DNA from: Arthrobacter tumbae
GTDB lineage: Bacteria; Actinomycetota; Actinomycetes; Actinomycetales; Micrococcaceae
DNA length: 64,000 nucleotides
Reading direction: 5' to 3'
NCBI RefSeq assembly: GCF_016907495.1
Contig: NZ_JAFBCC010000001.1
Span: forward strand, 2,790,001-2,854,000
A program made the translations under genes and the position numbers. A model generated the notes under the pieces. That model searched no databases, had not been told where the DNA came from, and saw only the letters and a program-made list of their open reading frames with translations. Shown piece after piece: positions 35,843 through 45,350 of the stretch. Each line of letters begins with the position of its first letter. Within the stretch, counting starts at the first letter, position 1.

Positions 35843-37357
35843 TTATCCCAGAAGCACGAGAGTAAGGATCAATGCGGGTATTGTCACGAGCGCCGCGATC
35901 ACGAGAGCCAGGGCGATTGCGCGTTTTTTCCTGTAACTTGCGTTGCGCTGAGCTCCTTCGGACGGCAGCGGGGTGCCGTAACCGGATGTGGCCCCTGGCC
36001 GACGCTTCAGTTGAAATGTAGGTTTGTTGGTCGGCTTGAGGTGGCGCGCTTCCGGGGAGGAATAATCACTCGAGCGGATGATGCGGTTGATGTGCTGGAC
36101 GGTGTCGTGGCGGCTCATGAAGAAGCGGGAACCCGAGATCACGCTCCACGCCGAGTACTCGAAGTATTCGGCGTTGCTTCGTGCCCACTCGTGCTGCTCA
36201 GCCAGCATCAGAGTCCGTGATTTGAAGTCCGTGTAGTGCTTCTCTACGTGAAAAACATCCCTCAAGTTCTGCAGGTACAAGAAGTCTGGGACACGTTCCT
36301 CATGGCGGAATCGTTCGATGACGTCTACACGGTGAACAAGTGATGTGGGAGTTTCGGCGACCGAACTGGAATGCAGTGCGATCATAGTCGCAGCATCGGC
36401 CGATCGGTGTTGCTGGCATTGCCGCAAGTCAATCTGCGGCGAGTCCACAACAGCTTTTGATCCAGGGAGGCAGGCAGCCATGTGGAGTGACGAATACCCG
36501 CCGACGGAATCTCCGTAGAAGATAACGTTCTCAGCGGAAAAGCCGAGACGTTTAGCCAGTGCACTTACAATCTCAGCCATTTCGCGAGCGTAGTCGCGTT
36601 CCGGCGTTCCGATCCACCATCCTGCTTCGAGCGATTCGCCCAAGTAGAGAGTCGGGTCATTCACAACCATCACGGAGGCGTTCACATCGCCGGACCACTC
36701 CCAGCGGTGAAATGCGGGCAGCGTCACGCTTGGTCGCTGTACTGTGCTCTGTCCAAATACCACCAGATGGTGCGCTTCGGGTTTGAAGTCGCAGAAGTAG
36801 TCAAATGGCACGCCGTCACGGACGGTGCGCACAGTTCCTCGGTAGGGTGCCAGCAGGTTCGTTGGAACCTCTTCTGACTCATAGTGTTCACTCGGAAAGG
36901 GGGCCGACCCGGGATTTATGGGGGAGCCCTGCGGTTGTTGGCCCAGAATCCGGAATATGTGACCTCCGACTTTTCTGGCGAATTCTTCGTCGGAGGACTT
37001 CGCGGGAACTCCTTGTACCCTTACCCGAGGGTTGCCGGATTTGCGGTGCTCCCGGGCGAAGACGTAGAGCACCGCCTGGGGTGGCATCGCGGAGGCTAGC
37101 TCTTCGAGTTCGACCGCACCCTCGGGCTTGGTCGCGAATATGAGTATTGGCCCATGTGCTGCCTTTCCCTCAACAAGCTCATGCAAGGTCCGCAGACGTT
37201 CTGACGGGCCTTTCTCGTGCGCTGAGTCGAGGTTAATTTGCAGGTGCTTTTGCTGGAACGTCTCGAGGTATTGGTCAATGAGACCGCCAGGTGGGTCGAG
37301 GTTCAGAATCCGACGAAAGGCCGGCACTTGGTCGGCCGAGGGCCCGGCGGTGTTCAT
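35843..37357 (-). CDS. Serine-hydrolase-fold protein with C-terminal helix, Asp2-like
   Basis: A 504-aa protein. The centre holds FYGDSVGGYSSLHMAA, a G-x-S-x-G nucleophile elbow of the alpha/beta-hydrolase kind. The C-terminus has one helix (AIALALVIAALVTIPALIL). The overall plan recalls Asp2-type accessory proteins and glycan esterases, but the match is partial. Its start overlaps the stop of the O-acetyltransferase (ATGA), so the two may be made together: one adding and one removing or transferring acyl groups on the glycan. Function inferred only. Confidence 0.65.
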   Translation of the reverse strand: MNTAGPSADQVPAFRRILNLDPPGGLIDQYLETFQQKHLQINLDSAHEKGPSERLRTLHELVEGKAAHGPILIFATKPEGAVELEELASAMPPQAVLYVFAREHRKSGNPRVRVQGVPAKSSDEEFARKVGGHIFRILGQQPQGSPINPGSAPFPSEHYESEEVPTNLLAPYRGTVRTVRDGVPFDYFCDFKPEAHHLVVFGQSTVQRPSVTLPAFHRWEWSGDVNASVMVVNDPTLYLGESLEAGWWIGTPERDYAREMAEIVSALAKRLGFSAENVIFYGDSVGGYSSLHMAACLPGSKAVVDSPQIDLRQCQQHRSADAATMIALHSSSVAETPTSLVHRVDVIERFRHEERVPDFLYLQNLRDVFHVEKHYTDFKSRTLMLAEQHEWARSNAEYFEYSAWSVISGSRFFMSRHDTVQHINRIIRSSDYSSPEARHLKPTNKPTFQLKRRPGATSGYGTPLPSEGAQRNASYRKKRAIALALVIAALVTIPALILTLVLLG

Positions 37358-38040
37358 GGTGCCGATGTTGCTGTCAGCCGACGGTGACGCCGTTCGAATT
37401 TCTGTAATTGAGGCAGTGATGATTCAATTCTGTCTGCTGTTTCTGCCGCCGAGCCGCGGACCAAATTTTTCACCTGCTCCGGTTCGTATTCCCACCACGC
37501 AAGCCTGACCATTTGTTCTCTGAGCTTCGAATCGAACCGGTAGCGGATGTGTTTGGCGGGTATACCCCCGACTATTTCGTAGGGTTCAACATCTCGTGTA
37601 ACCACAGCGCCGGCCGCCACAATGGCGCCATCTCCGACTCGAACGCCCGAAACGATCTTCACGCCGTCGCCGATCCAGCAGTCGTTTCCGATAATCACGC
37701 GTCGCGTAGGTTCGTGGGAGGCGAGCTTCATCTCTGAGCGAGGAAGGTGTTGTTCAAAGTACGGCGAAGTCGAGAAGCCGTCCAGATTATGATTGCCCAG
37801 TCCAATTGCGACTTCGCGTCCGAGGCTGCAGTAGCGTCCGACTTCCGAATATGACCGCACAGCGCCGGAATTGATGTAGCTGCCGAAACCGAAGTAGACG
37901 GTTCCGAGGATTTCACAGTTGAGAATTCTGACTTCGTCTTCGGCGAAGACGCACCAAGAGGTGTTCTTCGCCGCGATGACTCGAGCCGGGTTGAAAGATG
38001 TAGTCACAGTGAGAACCACTTCGGGCTCAGCGGTGCACAC
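37354..38040 (-). CDS. Hexapeptide-repeat O-acetyltransferase (CatB/XAT-like)
   Basis: A 228-aa left-handed beta-helix acyltransferase: hexapeptide turns from about residue 45 (FGFGSYINSGAVRS), catalytic-loop GNHNLDGFSTSPYF with the active His, and the late coils VIIGNDCWIGDGVKIVSGV and IVAAGAVVTRDVEPYEIVGG, then IPAKHIRYRF. Such enzymes use acetyl-CoA to acetylate sugars. GTG start at 38040, weak RBS. First gene of the leftward polysaccharide operon. Confidence 0.88.
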   Translation of the reverse strand: MCTAEPEVVLTVTTSFNPARVIAAKNTSWCVFAEDEVRILNCEILGTVYFGFGSYINSGAVRSYSEVGRYCSLGREVAIGLGNHNLDGFSTSPYFEQHLPRSEMKLASHEPTRRVIIGNDCWIGDGVKIVSGVRVGDGAIVAAGAVVTRDVEPYEIVGGIPAKHIRYRFDSKLREQMVRLAWWEYEPEQVKNLVRGSAAETADRIESSLPQLQKFERRHRRLTATSAP

Positions 38041-38163
38041 GGAGGTTGGGCCAATTCACGCACTCCTACTCTTGTGACCAACGGATTCTTCAACACTATA
38101 GTGCTGCAGATGGGAATGCTTCGGCCGCTCCGTGCCCACTTCGCGGAGGCGCCGCGCTTAAAT

Positions 38164-38196
38164 AGAAGACCCGCAGTTAGCAACTGCGGGTCTTCT
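38164..38196 (-). terminator. Strong terminator of the peroxidase gene
   Basis: AGAAGACCCGCAGTT-AGC-AACTGCGGGTCTTCT is a perfect 15-bp stem with a 3-nt loop. It lies 30 bp past the peroxidase stop on the minus strand, followed there by ATTTA; on the plus strand GTTTGTT follows, so it may work both ways. Confidence 0.85.
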
Positions 38197-38225
38197 GTTT
38201 GTTCAGTTGTTCGTATTGTGAGGGT

Positions 38226-41200
38226 TTACTGTGCCGGTGCCACCTCCGTGTCCGTAACCTCGGACGTTACCTGCACAGGAACTCCGTCTCCGTCGGTGAA
38301 GGTAGCGACTACCTGGAGTTGGGAGCCTTCCTCCGCCTCAGTGATAACGAATTCGCCGGTGGTGTTGTCCTGGGTTGTGACTGCGACGGTGTTGCCGTCC
38401 TGATCGACAGCGATTGCCTGCAGTTCGAAGGCGACACCTTCTGCTGCGGGGTCAACGTCTGCAGTCGCGGTGAGCGTGTCGCCAACCGCTGCGGCTGTGC
38501 CGTCCAGCGCCACAGTATCCGCGGACAGTGCAACCGGAGTTGCGACGCCGTTGGAAACATCTACCGAGGTATCGCTGAACTGAAGGATCTCGACGTTCTT
38601 GAGAACGTCAGTCCGCAGCGTCGGCTCGAGGATGTTGGTGACCCGGATGGCGCCGTCCGGCAGCTCTTCGATCGTGAACTCGGCCCGCGTCTCTGCATAC
38701 AGCACTGTGTCTGTTGCATCGGCCTGGTTGGTGTCCGCATTCATGATCCTGCGTTCTGCATGCAGGTCAGCCGGGTTGATTGCTCCCGAGAAGACCCGCG
38801 ACTGGAAGGTCCTCATGGAGGCCGCCCGTTCGGTGATCTCGCCGCCATTCGGTCGCCAGACCACGTTTACGTCCAGCCAGGCATCGGCATCGACGAAGTT
38901 GCGTCCCACACGGGGCTCGACCAAGTCGCTGCCTTGACCACCAAGGAGGATGTTGTTGTTGAAATCCTCTTCGGTGCTTGCTTCTTCTGACAGGAACGGG
39001 CGTGCGTACTCGGGTATTGCTCCACCGCCCAGCAGGTCACGGAGTCCGTCGACCCGGTCCAGCTGCTCCTGGGTGAGGCGGTGGCCGTAACCCAGAGTTC
39101 GAGTAGTCGGGTCTGCAATGTCGTCCTCTGCAGCTGAGCCGCGGATGACGTCATTATTCTTCCAGCCCGAGGTCGCTTCCGTATGTAGGAAACGGTCCGA
39201 GATCTGGCTGACGGTGTCAGGAAGCAGCGCGTTGATTGCCATATCCACATTGACCGGGAACGGGTAGTCCTTGTGAGTTACCCAGTCGAAGCCGAGCATT
39301 CCCGCGAATCTCTCGGCCGATGCGCCGGCGACCATGATGTCGTCGCCGCCTTCGGAGTCGAAGTCCGTGTTGCCCTGCCCGCCGTTGAGGATGTCATGGC
39401 CACCGTGGGAAAGGTTCGGATCGTTTTCCATGGTGTTGCTGTTGTCGCCGACCAGGAGGTCAGCTCCACCTTCAGCACCTTCAATCCAGTCATTACCCTC
39501 GTTGCCGATCAGGATGTCGGCACCGCTCGATCCGAACAGGAAGTCATCGCCCAGCCCTGCAAAGGTGGTGGCGTGATCCTGGCCGCCGTAGATGACATCC
39601 TTGCCGGATCCGCCGAACAGGAGGTCCAAGCCGGGACCGCCATTGATGACGTCGTTGCCGGCCTCGCCCTGGATCCTGTCATCACCGTTGGAGTCCGTCA
39701 GGATGTCGTCACCGTCGCCGCCCATGATGGCGTCAACGCCGTCGTCGCCTTCCAGCCGGTCATTGCCGGCACCGCCCCACACGGAGTCGTCACCGATGCC
39801 CGCCCGGATGTTGTCATTCGCGTCGGTCCCATGGATGGATGTATGGTCGCCGCCAGCAAATCTCCACTGTCCGTTGAGGAAGGTCATTCCTCCGGCAAGC
39901 GCCGCCGTCTCGTTGTTCAGATCGAACGTAAGCTGCGGTGTGGCGAATGGATCGTGCTGAAGGTTTTCGATCTCCGTATTGCGTTCGATGATCTGCGAGA
40001 GCGAGTTAGCCTCCAAGGTGTGGAACAGAGTGTTTCCCAAGTTCCGGTTCAGGTAGTAGAAACGGTCACCGTTCTGCAGATTCTCGAGCTGAGTCTCGAA
40101 GACGAAGTTGAAGGTGGATCCCATCATTCCGCCAAAGACGAACGGCTTCTCAGCCAGTCCACCCATCCAGAAATCAACGTTATTGAGTCCTGTGTCAGCG
40201 GCCGGCGCGTTCATGAACGCAATGTCCGCTATGAGCGTTGTTGCAGCTGCACGCTGTTCAACCATGGTGGTTGCCGCCTGCAGAGACGGGTGTATTCCGT
40301 AAGCCGCCACGAAGTTCACGATGGACTCTGGATTCTTCATCCCCAGCCGGAAGTCCTCCCAACTGGTGTAGGGAGCCAGCTGTGGCATTTGTGTCTGGTC
40401 GAAGAACTGCGTACGTGCGGCTTGGAGCCCCGGTACCCCGGTTTCGCGGGCACGCAACATGTTGATCGATGCGAGGTCCAGCGGGAGGCCGAGCAATTGA
40501 TTGCGGAGGGTATCGGCCACAAACTCGTCAATACCTGCAGCGGTCTGGCCGGCCATGCCCTTCAGCACTGCGCCTGCGGCAGCCTTGGACGACAACTGTT
40601 CGCCGTTCGGACCCTGGTGGTACGCCACGGGATTCAGGAAGGCATCCAGAAGCGGTTTCTTCTCGACGGCGCCTCCGCCGAAGTCGCGGTCTACCGTGTC
40701 CGTCAACATTGAGTGCCCAAACCGGTACACCACGTTTGCGAACTCAGAAGAGATCGCAGGATCCACGTCCGGCATGTAGAAGACCTCGTTGAAGACGCCG
40801 GGGTCGATCGTCGGCTGGACACGGCGGGCAAACTCCTCGAAAACGAGGTGCTGATACTGCATCTCGGTGAAGAACCGCGCTGCCTGGAACAGCCGCTCGC
40901 CATAGTCCCAGAACCCATCGACCTGGTACTTGGCCAACAGCTCTGCCTGTGCCGGCTCGTTGAGGAACGCGTCCACCTGCGCCATGACCCGGTTGTGCTC
41001 CGAGTGGAACACCTGGTGAATGGCAGAGAGTGCAATGTTCTCGTTGCCGCGTCCGTCACCGGTAACGAAGTGAGCGTCCAGTGCCGCGTTGTCGTAGCCG
41101 GCCAGCTCGTTCGGCACCGCACCGTGTGCAATGTCGTCGAGGAAGGCGTTGTTGGCACGCAAGGCGCCCACCGTCGAGATGGGAGCTGCCGGGTTTCCTT

Positions 41201-43310
41201 CCCGGAAGCCGTCCGCGAATGCAACCTGCGGGAAGCCATTCGCGCCGGGTACAAAGCGGCCATACGGGTCGGTCTTCAGAAGGGGAACGTCGAGCACGTC
41301 CATGTCCCTGAGCTCAATTCCAAGCAGGTCGCGGGCCTGCGCCTTGGTGTCAGCCCAGGTAGCCAGTCCTTCACCGTCCGCTCCGTTGAGCAGGCGTCCG
41401 GTAGGCACAGGACCTCCAGCGCTCGCTACATACTGCCGCAGGAAGACCTGGTGTGAAGGATGCGAGGTGTAGGTCTGGTTCTGGTCCACGAACGGTGTGG
41501 TGCGGTTGGTATGGTTCCGCTCCGTTCCGCTATCTCCCGTGTCGATGGTTGCCCGGCTCAGCATGAAGAAGTTGGTTTGTGAACCTTCCACATACAACGG
41601 GTCGTCCGGCCGCAGGGGAACAACAACGGTTCCGTTTCCGCCCTTTGAAATCAGATCCAGTCCGTGGTCAAAGAACTGCCCGAAGATGGTGAACAGCGAA
41701 CTTGCCGATGCTGACAATCCCTCATCGGTTGCGATATCGGGGATGAAGAGCTGCGTGCCTGGCAGTAATTCGGTAATCGCTGCTTCTGTCTCAACAGGAA
41801 CAGCGGCTGGGCCACCGAGGACGGTGACGGTCTGCGGGGACAGTCGCTGCAGCTCGGCGGACACCGAGGCCGGCATCACGCCAACGTCCGGTACAAGCAG
41901 CAGCGGGCCTCCGCGCAGGCCGGCAAGATAGGAGCCGGCGAGTGCATCGGGGTAGTCCGTGCCACGGGCAATGAACGCGTGGGTTACCCCTGGAGCGTAG
42001 TTGGCCTGGGAGAGGGCAACTGCCGTCTCGTAGCGGTCAACACCGCTAAATCGGGTGACAGCTCCGGCCGTGTAGTCCGCCAATTGGGTGACGACGGCGT
42101 CGCTGACGCGTGCGGTGGTTCCCACCACAACAATCTCCCGGGGCGCTAGCCGCTGGAGTTCGGCAATGGTGGCCGTAGGTATGGAGGTGCCGGTGGTGAG
42201 CAGTACTGGATGTCCATCGCGGGCAGCCGGAGCGGATGCAATCAGAGCATCAGGGAAGTCTTCGCCAGAGGCGATGTAAACTTTGCCGATGTCCGTCGCG
42301 AAAGTGGCGGCGCTGATCGCTGCCGCGGTTGAATAACGGCTGCTTCCCGCCAGCCGTGTCACCGTGCCGGCGGTGTAACCCTCGAGCGCGGTTGCAACCC
42401 CTTCAGTGACGGCGGCTGGGCCACCCAGTATGACGATGCGTTGTGGTGCCAGTCGCTGCAGTTCAGCCACTGTGGCATCGGGGAGAGCAGCCGGATTGGT
42501 GAGCAGAATGGGCCCGTTGCCAGCTTTGGCAGCAGGACCGCCGGTCAACGCATCGGGAAAGTTTTCCCCTCTGGCGATGAAAACAACCGGAACATTGGGA
42601 CCGAATGTATCGGCGCTCACGGCTGCAGCGGTCGCGAACCGGTTTGATCCTTCAAGACGGTTTGCAACGGTTACGGGAACAACGCCGGCTCCCTCAACAC
42701 GTTCCGCCACTGCAACAGCGGCAGGGTTGTTGGTCGTCTGATCAACGATCAGGTTGCTGATATTGCGGGGCGAGGAGTCGTAGACAAATCCCTGGGTCTG
42801 CTCGTAGGTGGTGGGCGTCCCCGGAGGGCCACCCGGAGCGCCTGGAGGTATCGGCTCCGCAGCGCGGAACACGGGATCAAGCAGACGGGGGAAGATCTGT
42901 CCGCCGGATCCCAAAGTGTCCTGGTCGGGCAGCAGATTGTTCCAACGCCCGTCCACGGTCCTCAGGCCAAACGGCGAGAGGACGTTGCCCACGCAGGGGT
43001 CGCCGTCGGCATCGTAGTGGGTCTGTTCCGCTGCGTTGAACACAGGGTTGGGACCACACAGAGGGGACGAATCCGGAAGGTTGTCCACCACGACGTCTTC
43101 GGCGTGGGCCTCGGAGATTGCGATCTGCTTCAGAATGAACTCCAGGTCACCGGTGGTGACGTTGAAGTCCTGGCCGGGTGGCGGCGCCGCCAAGGCCATT
43201 TGTCCGGGAAGCACTATCCCGGACAGGACCACTGCACTGCCTACGGCAAGTGCTGTGAGCTTCTCACTGGTTCTGCGGCCCGCCGAACGGCGCCGCGCCT
43301 CAATACTCAT
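38226..43310 (-). CDS. Secreted RTX animal-type heme peroxidase with inserted cell-wall-binding repeats
   Basis: A 1694-aa secreted enzyme. Signal peptide ends about residue 41 (MALA-APPP). The peroxidase domain starts about residue 60 but is interrupted at ~215-510 by three CWB2 (PF04122-type) repeats (NRLEGSNRFATAAAVS; FPDALTGGPAA; VILGGPAAV), then resumes with FTIFGQFFDHGLDL (distal His), HSEHNRV and YRFGHSML (proximal His). RTX-like Gly/Asp repeats follow at ~1150-1340 (GGAGNDRLEG, GGDGDDIL), and an Ig-like C-terminus. ATG 43310 has AAGGGAG upstream. Likely Ca-dependent, wall-associated and oxidative; substrate unknown. No type I secretion genes nearby. Confidence 0.92.
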   Translation of the reverse strand: MSIEARRRSAGRRTSEKLTALAVGSAVVLSGIVLPGQMALAAPPPGQDFNVTTGDLEFILKQIAISEAHAEDVVVDNLPDSSPLCGPNPVFNAAEQTHYDADGDPCVGNVLSPFGLRTVDGRWNNLLPDQDTLGSGGQIFPRLLDPVFRAAEPIPPGAPGGPPGTPTTYEQTQGFVYDSSPRNISNLIVDQTTNNPAAVAVAERVEGAGVVPVTVANRLEGSNRFATAAAVSADTFGPNVPVVFIARGENFPDALTGGPAAKAGNGPILLTNPAALPDATVAELQRLAPQRIVILGGPAAVTEGVATALEGYTAGTVTRLAGSSRYSTAAAISAATFATDIGKVYIASGEDFPDALIASAPAARDGHPVLLTTGTSIPTATIAELQRLAPREIVVVGTTARVSDAVVTQLADYTAGAVTRFSGVDRYETAVALSQANYAPGVTHAFIARGTDYPDALAGSYLAGLRGGPLLLVPDVGVMPASVSAELQRLSPQTVTVLGGPAAVPVETEAAITELLPGTQLFIPDIATDEGLSASASSLFTIFGQFFDHGLDLISKGGNGTVVVPLRPDDPLYVEGSQTNFFMLSRATIDTGDSGTERNHTNRTTPFVDQNQTYTSHPSHQVFLRQYVASAGGPVPTGRLLNGADGEGLATWADTKAQARDLLGIELRDMDVLDVPLLKTDPYGRFVPGANGFPQVAFADGFREGNPAAPISTVGALRANNAFLDDIAHGAVPNELAGYDNAALDAHFVTGDGRGNENIALSAIHQVFHSEHNRVMAQVDAFLNEPAQAELLAKYQVDGFWDYGERLFQAARFFTEMQYQHLVFEEFARRVQPTIDPGVFNEVFYMPDVDPAISSEFANVVYRFGHSMLTDTVDRDFGGGAVEKKPLLDAFLNPVAYHQGPNGEQLSSKAAAGAVLKGMAGQTAAGIDEFVADTLRNQLLGLPLDLASINMLRARETGVPGLQAARTQFFDQTQMPQLAPYTSWEDFRLGMKNPESIVNFVAAYGIHPSLQAATTMVEQRAAATTLIADIAFMNAPAADTGLNNVDFWMGGLAEKPFVFGGMMGSTFNFVFETQLENLQNGDRFYYLNRNLGNTLFHTLEANSLSQIIERNTEIENLQHDPFATPQLTFDLNNETAALAGGMTFLNGQWRFAGGDHTSIHGTDANDNIRAGIGDDSVWGGAGNDRLEGDDGVDAIMGGDGDDILTDSNGDDRIQGEAGNDVINGGPGLDLLFGGSGKDVIYGGQDHATTFAGLGDDFLFGSSGADILIGNEGNDWIEGAEGGADLLVGDNSNTMENDPNLSHGGHDILNGGQGNTDFDSEGGDDIMVAGASAERFAGMLGFDWVTHKDYPFPVNVDMAINALLPDTVSQISDRFLHTEATSGWKNNDVIRGSAAEDDIADPTTRTLGYGHRLTQEQLDRVDGLRDLLGGGAIPEYARPFLSEEASTEEDFNNNILLGGQGSDLVEPRVGRNFVDADAWLDVNVVWRPNGGEITERAASMRTFQSRVFSGAINPADLHAERRIMNADTNQADATDTVLYAETRAEFTIEELPDGAIRVTNILEPTLRTDVLKNVEILQFSDTSVDVSNGVATPVALSADTVALDGTAAAVGDTLTATADVDPAAEGVAFELQAIAVDQDGNTVAVTTQDNTTGEFVITEAEEGSQLQVVATFTDGDGVPVQVTSEVTDTEVAPAQ

Positions 43311-43515
43311 TGCGAACTCCCTTATTCTGGGTCCGGCTCTTAGTCGCTGGAGACCCCCAAACCAACGGCAGAAGTCCAATGGCGCAGGCTTGCCGTTAGG
43401 AGGAGGTTCTCAGTACGACCCTGCAAATAACTTGGGTTCCCGCATAAGGGACAACGGCGGGTAGGCGAGCCGTATGGGCCGGCGAGATGCGCGGAATGTC
43501 GCGAGGTGGGAAGTC

Positions 43516-43556
43516 CTGGGTGGGGTTGTCGTCTTGGGGTAGACAGCCCCACCCAG
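43516..43556. other. Long hairpin in the peroxidase-tRNA intergenic region
   Basis: CTGGGTGGGG and CCCCACCCAG form a perfect 10-bp stem with an inner TGTC/GACA pairing. It lies about 206 bp upstream of the peroxidase start within the 440-bp stretch 43311-43750, which has no gene. It may be a 5' leader structure of the peroxidase transcript or an upstream terminator; promoters for both directions should lie here but are not clear. Confidence 0.5.
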
Positions 43557-43750
43557 GGTGGGCAGCACAGCCGGCCGCCGAGGCAGCGAGGGGGCTAGCG
43601 GTCTCGGACCGGCGATTCTGGCTGCCGCTCTCAGATTCGGCTAACCACCTTGGGGATTCCTTGTCTGAGCGCCAAGTCGCAGGATGGCATTCGGACATGG
43701 CAAACTAGGTAGTCGCGTGCGCTCATGGGTTTCGGCCCGGTCACACGCGG

Positions 43751-43822
43751 TCCGCCCTGGTGTAATGGCAGCACCCCAGCCTTTGGAGCTGTGGAGTATA
43801 GGTTCGAATCCTATGGGCGGAA
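43751..43822 (+). tRNA. tRNA-Gln (UUG)
   Basis: A 72-nt cloverleaf: acceptor TCCGCCC/GGGCGGA, D-loop TGTAATGGCAGCA, anticodon loop CTTTGGA (anticodon TTG), T-loop GGTTCGAATC with stem. Discriminator A; CCA is not encoded. It immediately precedes glmU, as in related genomes. Confidence 0.93.
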
Positions 43823-43868
43823 CGGCAGGCCAGCAGGCGTCAGAAACAGGCAAGGAGCGGCCCCTTTC

Positions 43869-45350
43869 GTGAGCCACGAGAACCAGTCCAACCAGGTGGA
43901 TGTAGCGCCTGCAGCAGTGATAGTTCTGGCAGCCGGAGCCGGGACCCGAATGAAGTCCCGGACCCCCAAAATCCTCCACCGCATCGGTGGCACTTCAATG
44001 GTTGGACACGCTCTCGCCGCGGCCCGTGGTCTCTCACCTCGGGAGATGGCGGTGGTCGTGCGCCACGAGCGAGACCGGGTTGCCGCGCACATCGCCGAGC
44101 TCGATGCAGGCGCCCTTATTGTGGACCAGGACGACACTCCTGGAACGGGACGTGCCGTGCAGGTGGCACTTGACGCGCTGGATGGCCATTCGAACGTCGA
44201 GGGGACCGTCGTTGTCACCTACGGCGACGTCCCTTTGCTCGACACCGCAACACTGCAGGAGCTCGTGCGAACACACGAAAAGGAAGCCAACGCAGTAACC
44301 ATCCTTACGGCAGTCCTCGACGACGCCGCCGGGTACGGACGCGTTGTTCGGGCTGAAGACGGCACCGTCACCGGCATCGTGGAACATAAGGACGCCACCG
44401 AAGAGCAGCGCACCATCAGGGAAATCAACTCCGGGATCTACGCATTTGACGCCTCAGTGCTCCGGAAGAGCCTCACTAGCGTTGACTCGAACAACGCTCA
44501 GGGTGAGATGTATCTGACGGATGTGCCGTCGATCGCGCGGAAGGCAGGCGGTCGTGTAGCCGCAGTCGTCTCAGTTGACCGCTGGCAGGTTGAGGGGGCA
44601 AACGATCGCGTGCAGCTCTCAGCACTCGGTGCTGAACTCAACCGGCGCACGCTCGAGCGGTGGATGCGAGCAGGCGTGACCATCGTGGACCCGACCAGCA
44701 CCTGGATCGATGTCGATGTCCAGCTCGACGAGGACGTCACCATCCTCCCGGGAACGCAGCTTCACGGAGCAACTCAGGTCGCTCGCGACGCCGTCGTTGG
44801 CCCGGATTGCACCCTCACTGACGTCGTAATCGAAGAGGGCGCAAAGGTCATTCGCACGCACGGCAGCGGTGCACGCATCGGCCCCGGAGCATCGGTGGGA
44901 CCCTTCACCTACCTGCGTCCAGGCACTGTGCTGGGGGAGTCAGGCAAGATCGGCGCCTTCTACGAGACCAAGAACGTTACGATCGGCCGCGGTTCCAAGC
45001 TCTCCCACCTTGGCTATGCCGGCGATGCGGAGATTGGCGAAAACACCAACATTGGCTGCGGAAACATCACCGCTAACTATGACGGTGTAAACAAGCACAG
45101 AACGGTTATTGGCAGCGAAGTGCGAACTGGATCCAACACCGTTTTTGTCGCCCCCGTATCCATTGGTGACGGCGCCTACACGGGCGCGGGCGCCGTCGTG
45201 CGCAAGGATGTCCCCGCCGGCGCCTTGGCCATCGTCGCCGCTGCCCAGCGGAATCTGGGCGGTTGGGTCGAAACAAATCGCGCCGGCACCGCTGCCGCCA
45301 TAGCTTCCTCATCAACGACTACATCAACGGAAGAAAGCGATCCTTCATGA
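43869..45350 (+). CDS. glmU: Bifunctional UDP-GlcNAc pyrophosphorylase / GlcN-1-P acetyltransferase
   Basis: A 493-aa enzyme making UDP-GlcNAc for peptidoglycan and for the wecB product. N-terminal uridyltransferase: VLAAGAGTRMKSRTPK, TYGDVPLL, and a C-terminal hexapeptide acetyltransferase: IGPFTYLRPG-like coils, GKIGAFYETKNV, NYDGVNKHRT. GTG 43869 preceded by AAGGAG at about 11 nt. C-terminal tail is Ser/Thr-rich. prs starts within its stop codon, giving a coupled operon. Confidence 0.96.
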   Translation: MSHENQSNQVDVAPAAVIVLAAGAGTRMKSRTPKILHRIGGTSMVGHALAAARGLSPREMAVVVRHERDRVAAHIAELDAGALIVDQDDTPGTGRAVQVALDALDGHSNVEGTVVVTYGDVPLLDTATLQELVRTHEKEANAVTILTAVLDDAAGYGRVVRAEDGTVTGIVEHKDATEEQRTIREINSGIYAFDASVLRKSLTSVDSNNAQGEMYLTDVPSIARKAGGRVAAVVSVDRWQVEGANDRVQLSALGAELNRRTLERWMRAGVTIVDPTSTWIDVDVQLDEDVTILPGTQLHGATQVARDAVVGPDCTLTDVVIEEGAKVIRTHGSGARIGPGASVGPFTYLRPGTVLGESGKIGAFYETKNVTIGRGSKLSHLGYAGDAEIGENTNIGCGNITANYDGVNKHRTVIGSEVRTGSNTVFVAPVSIGDGAYTGAGAVVRKDVPAGALAIVAAAQRNLGGWVETNRAGTAAAIASSSTTTSTEESDPS

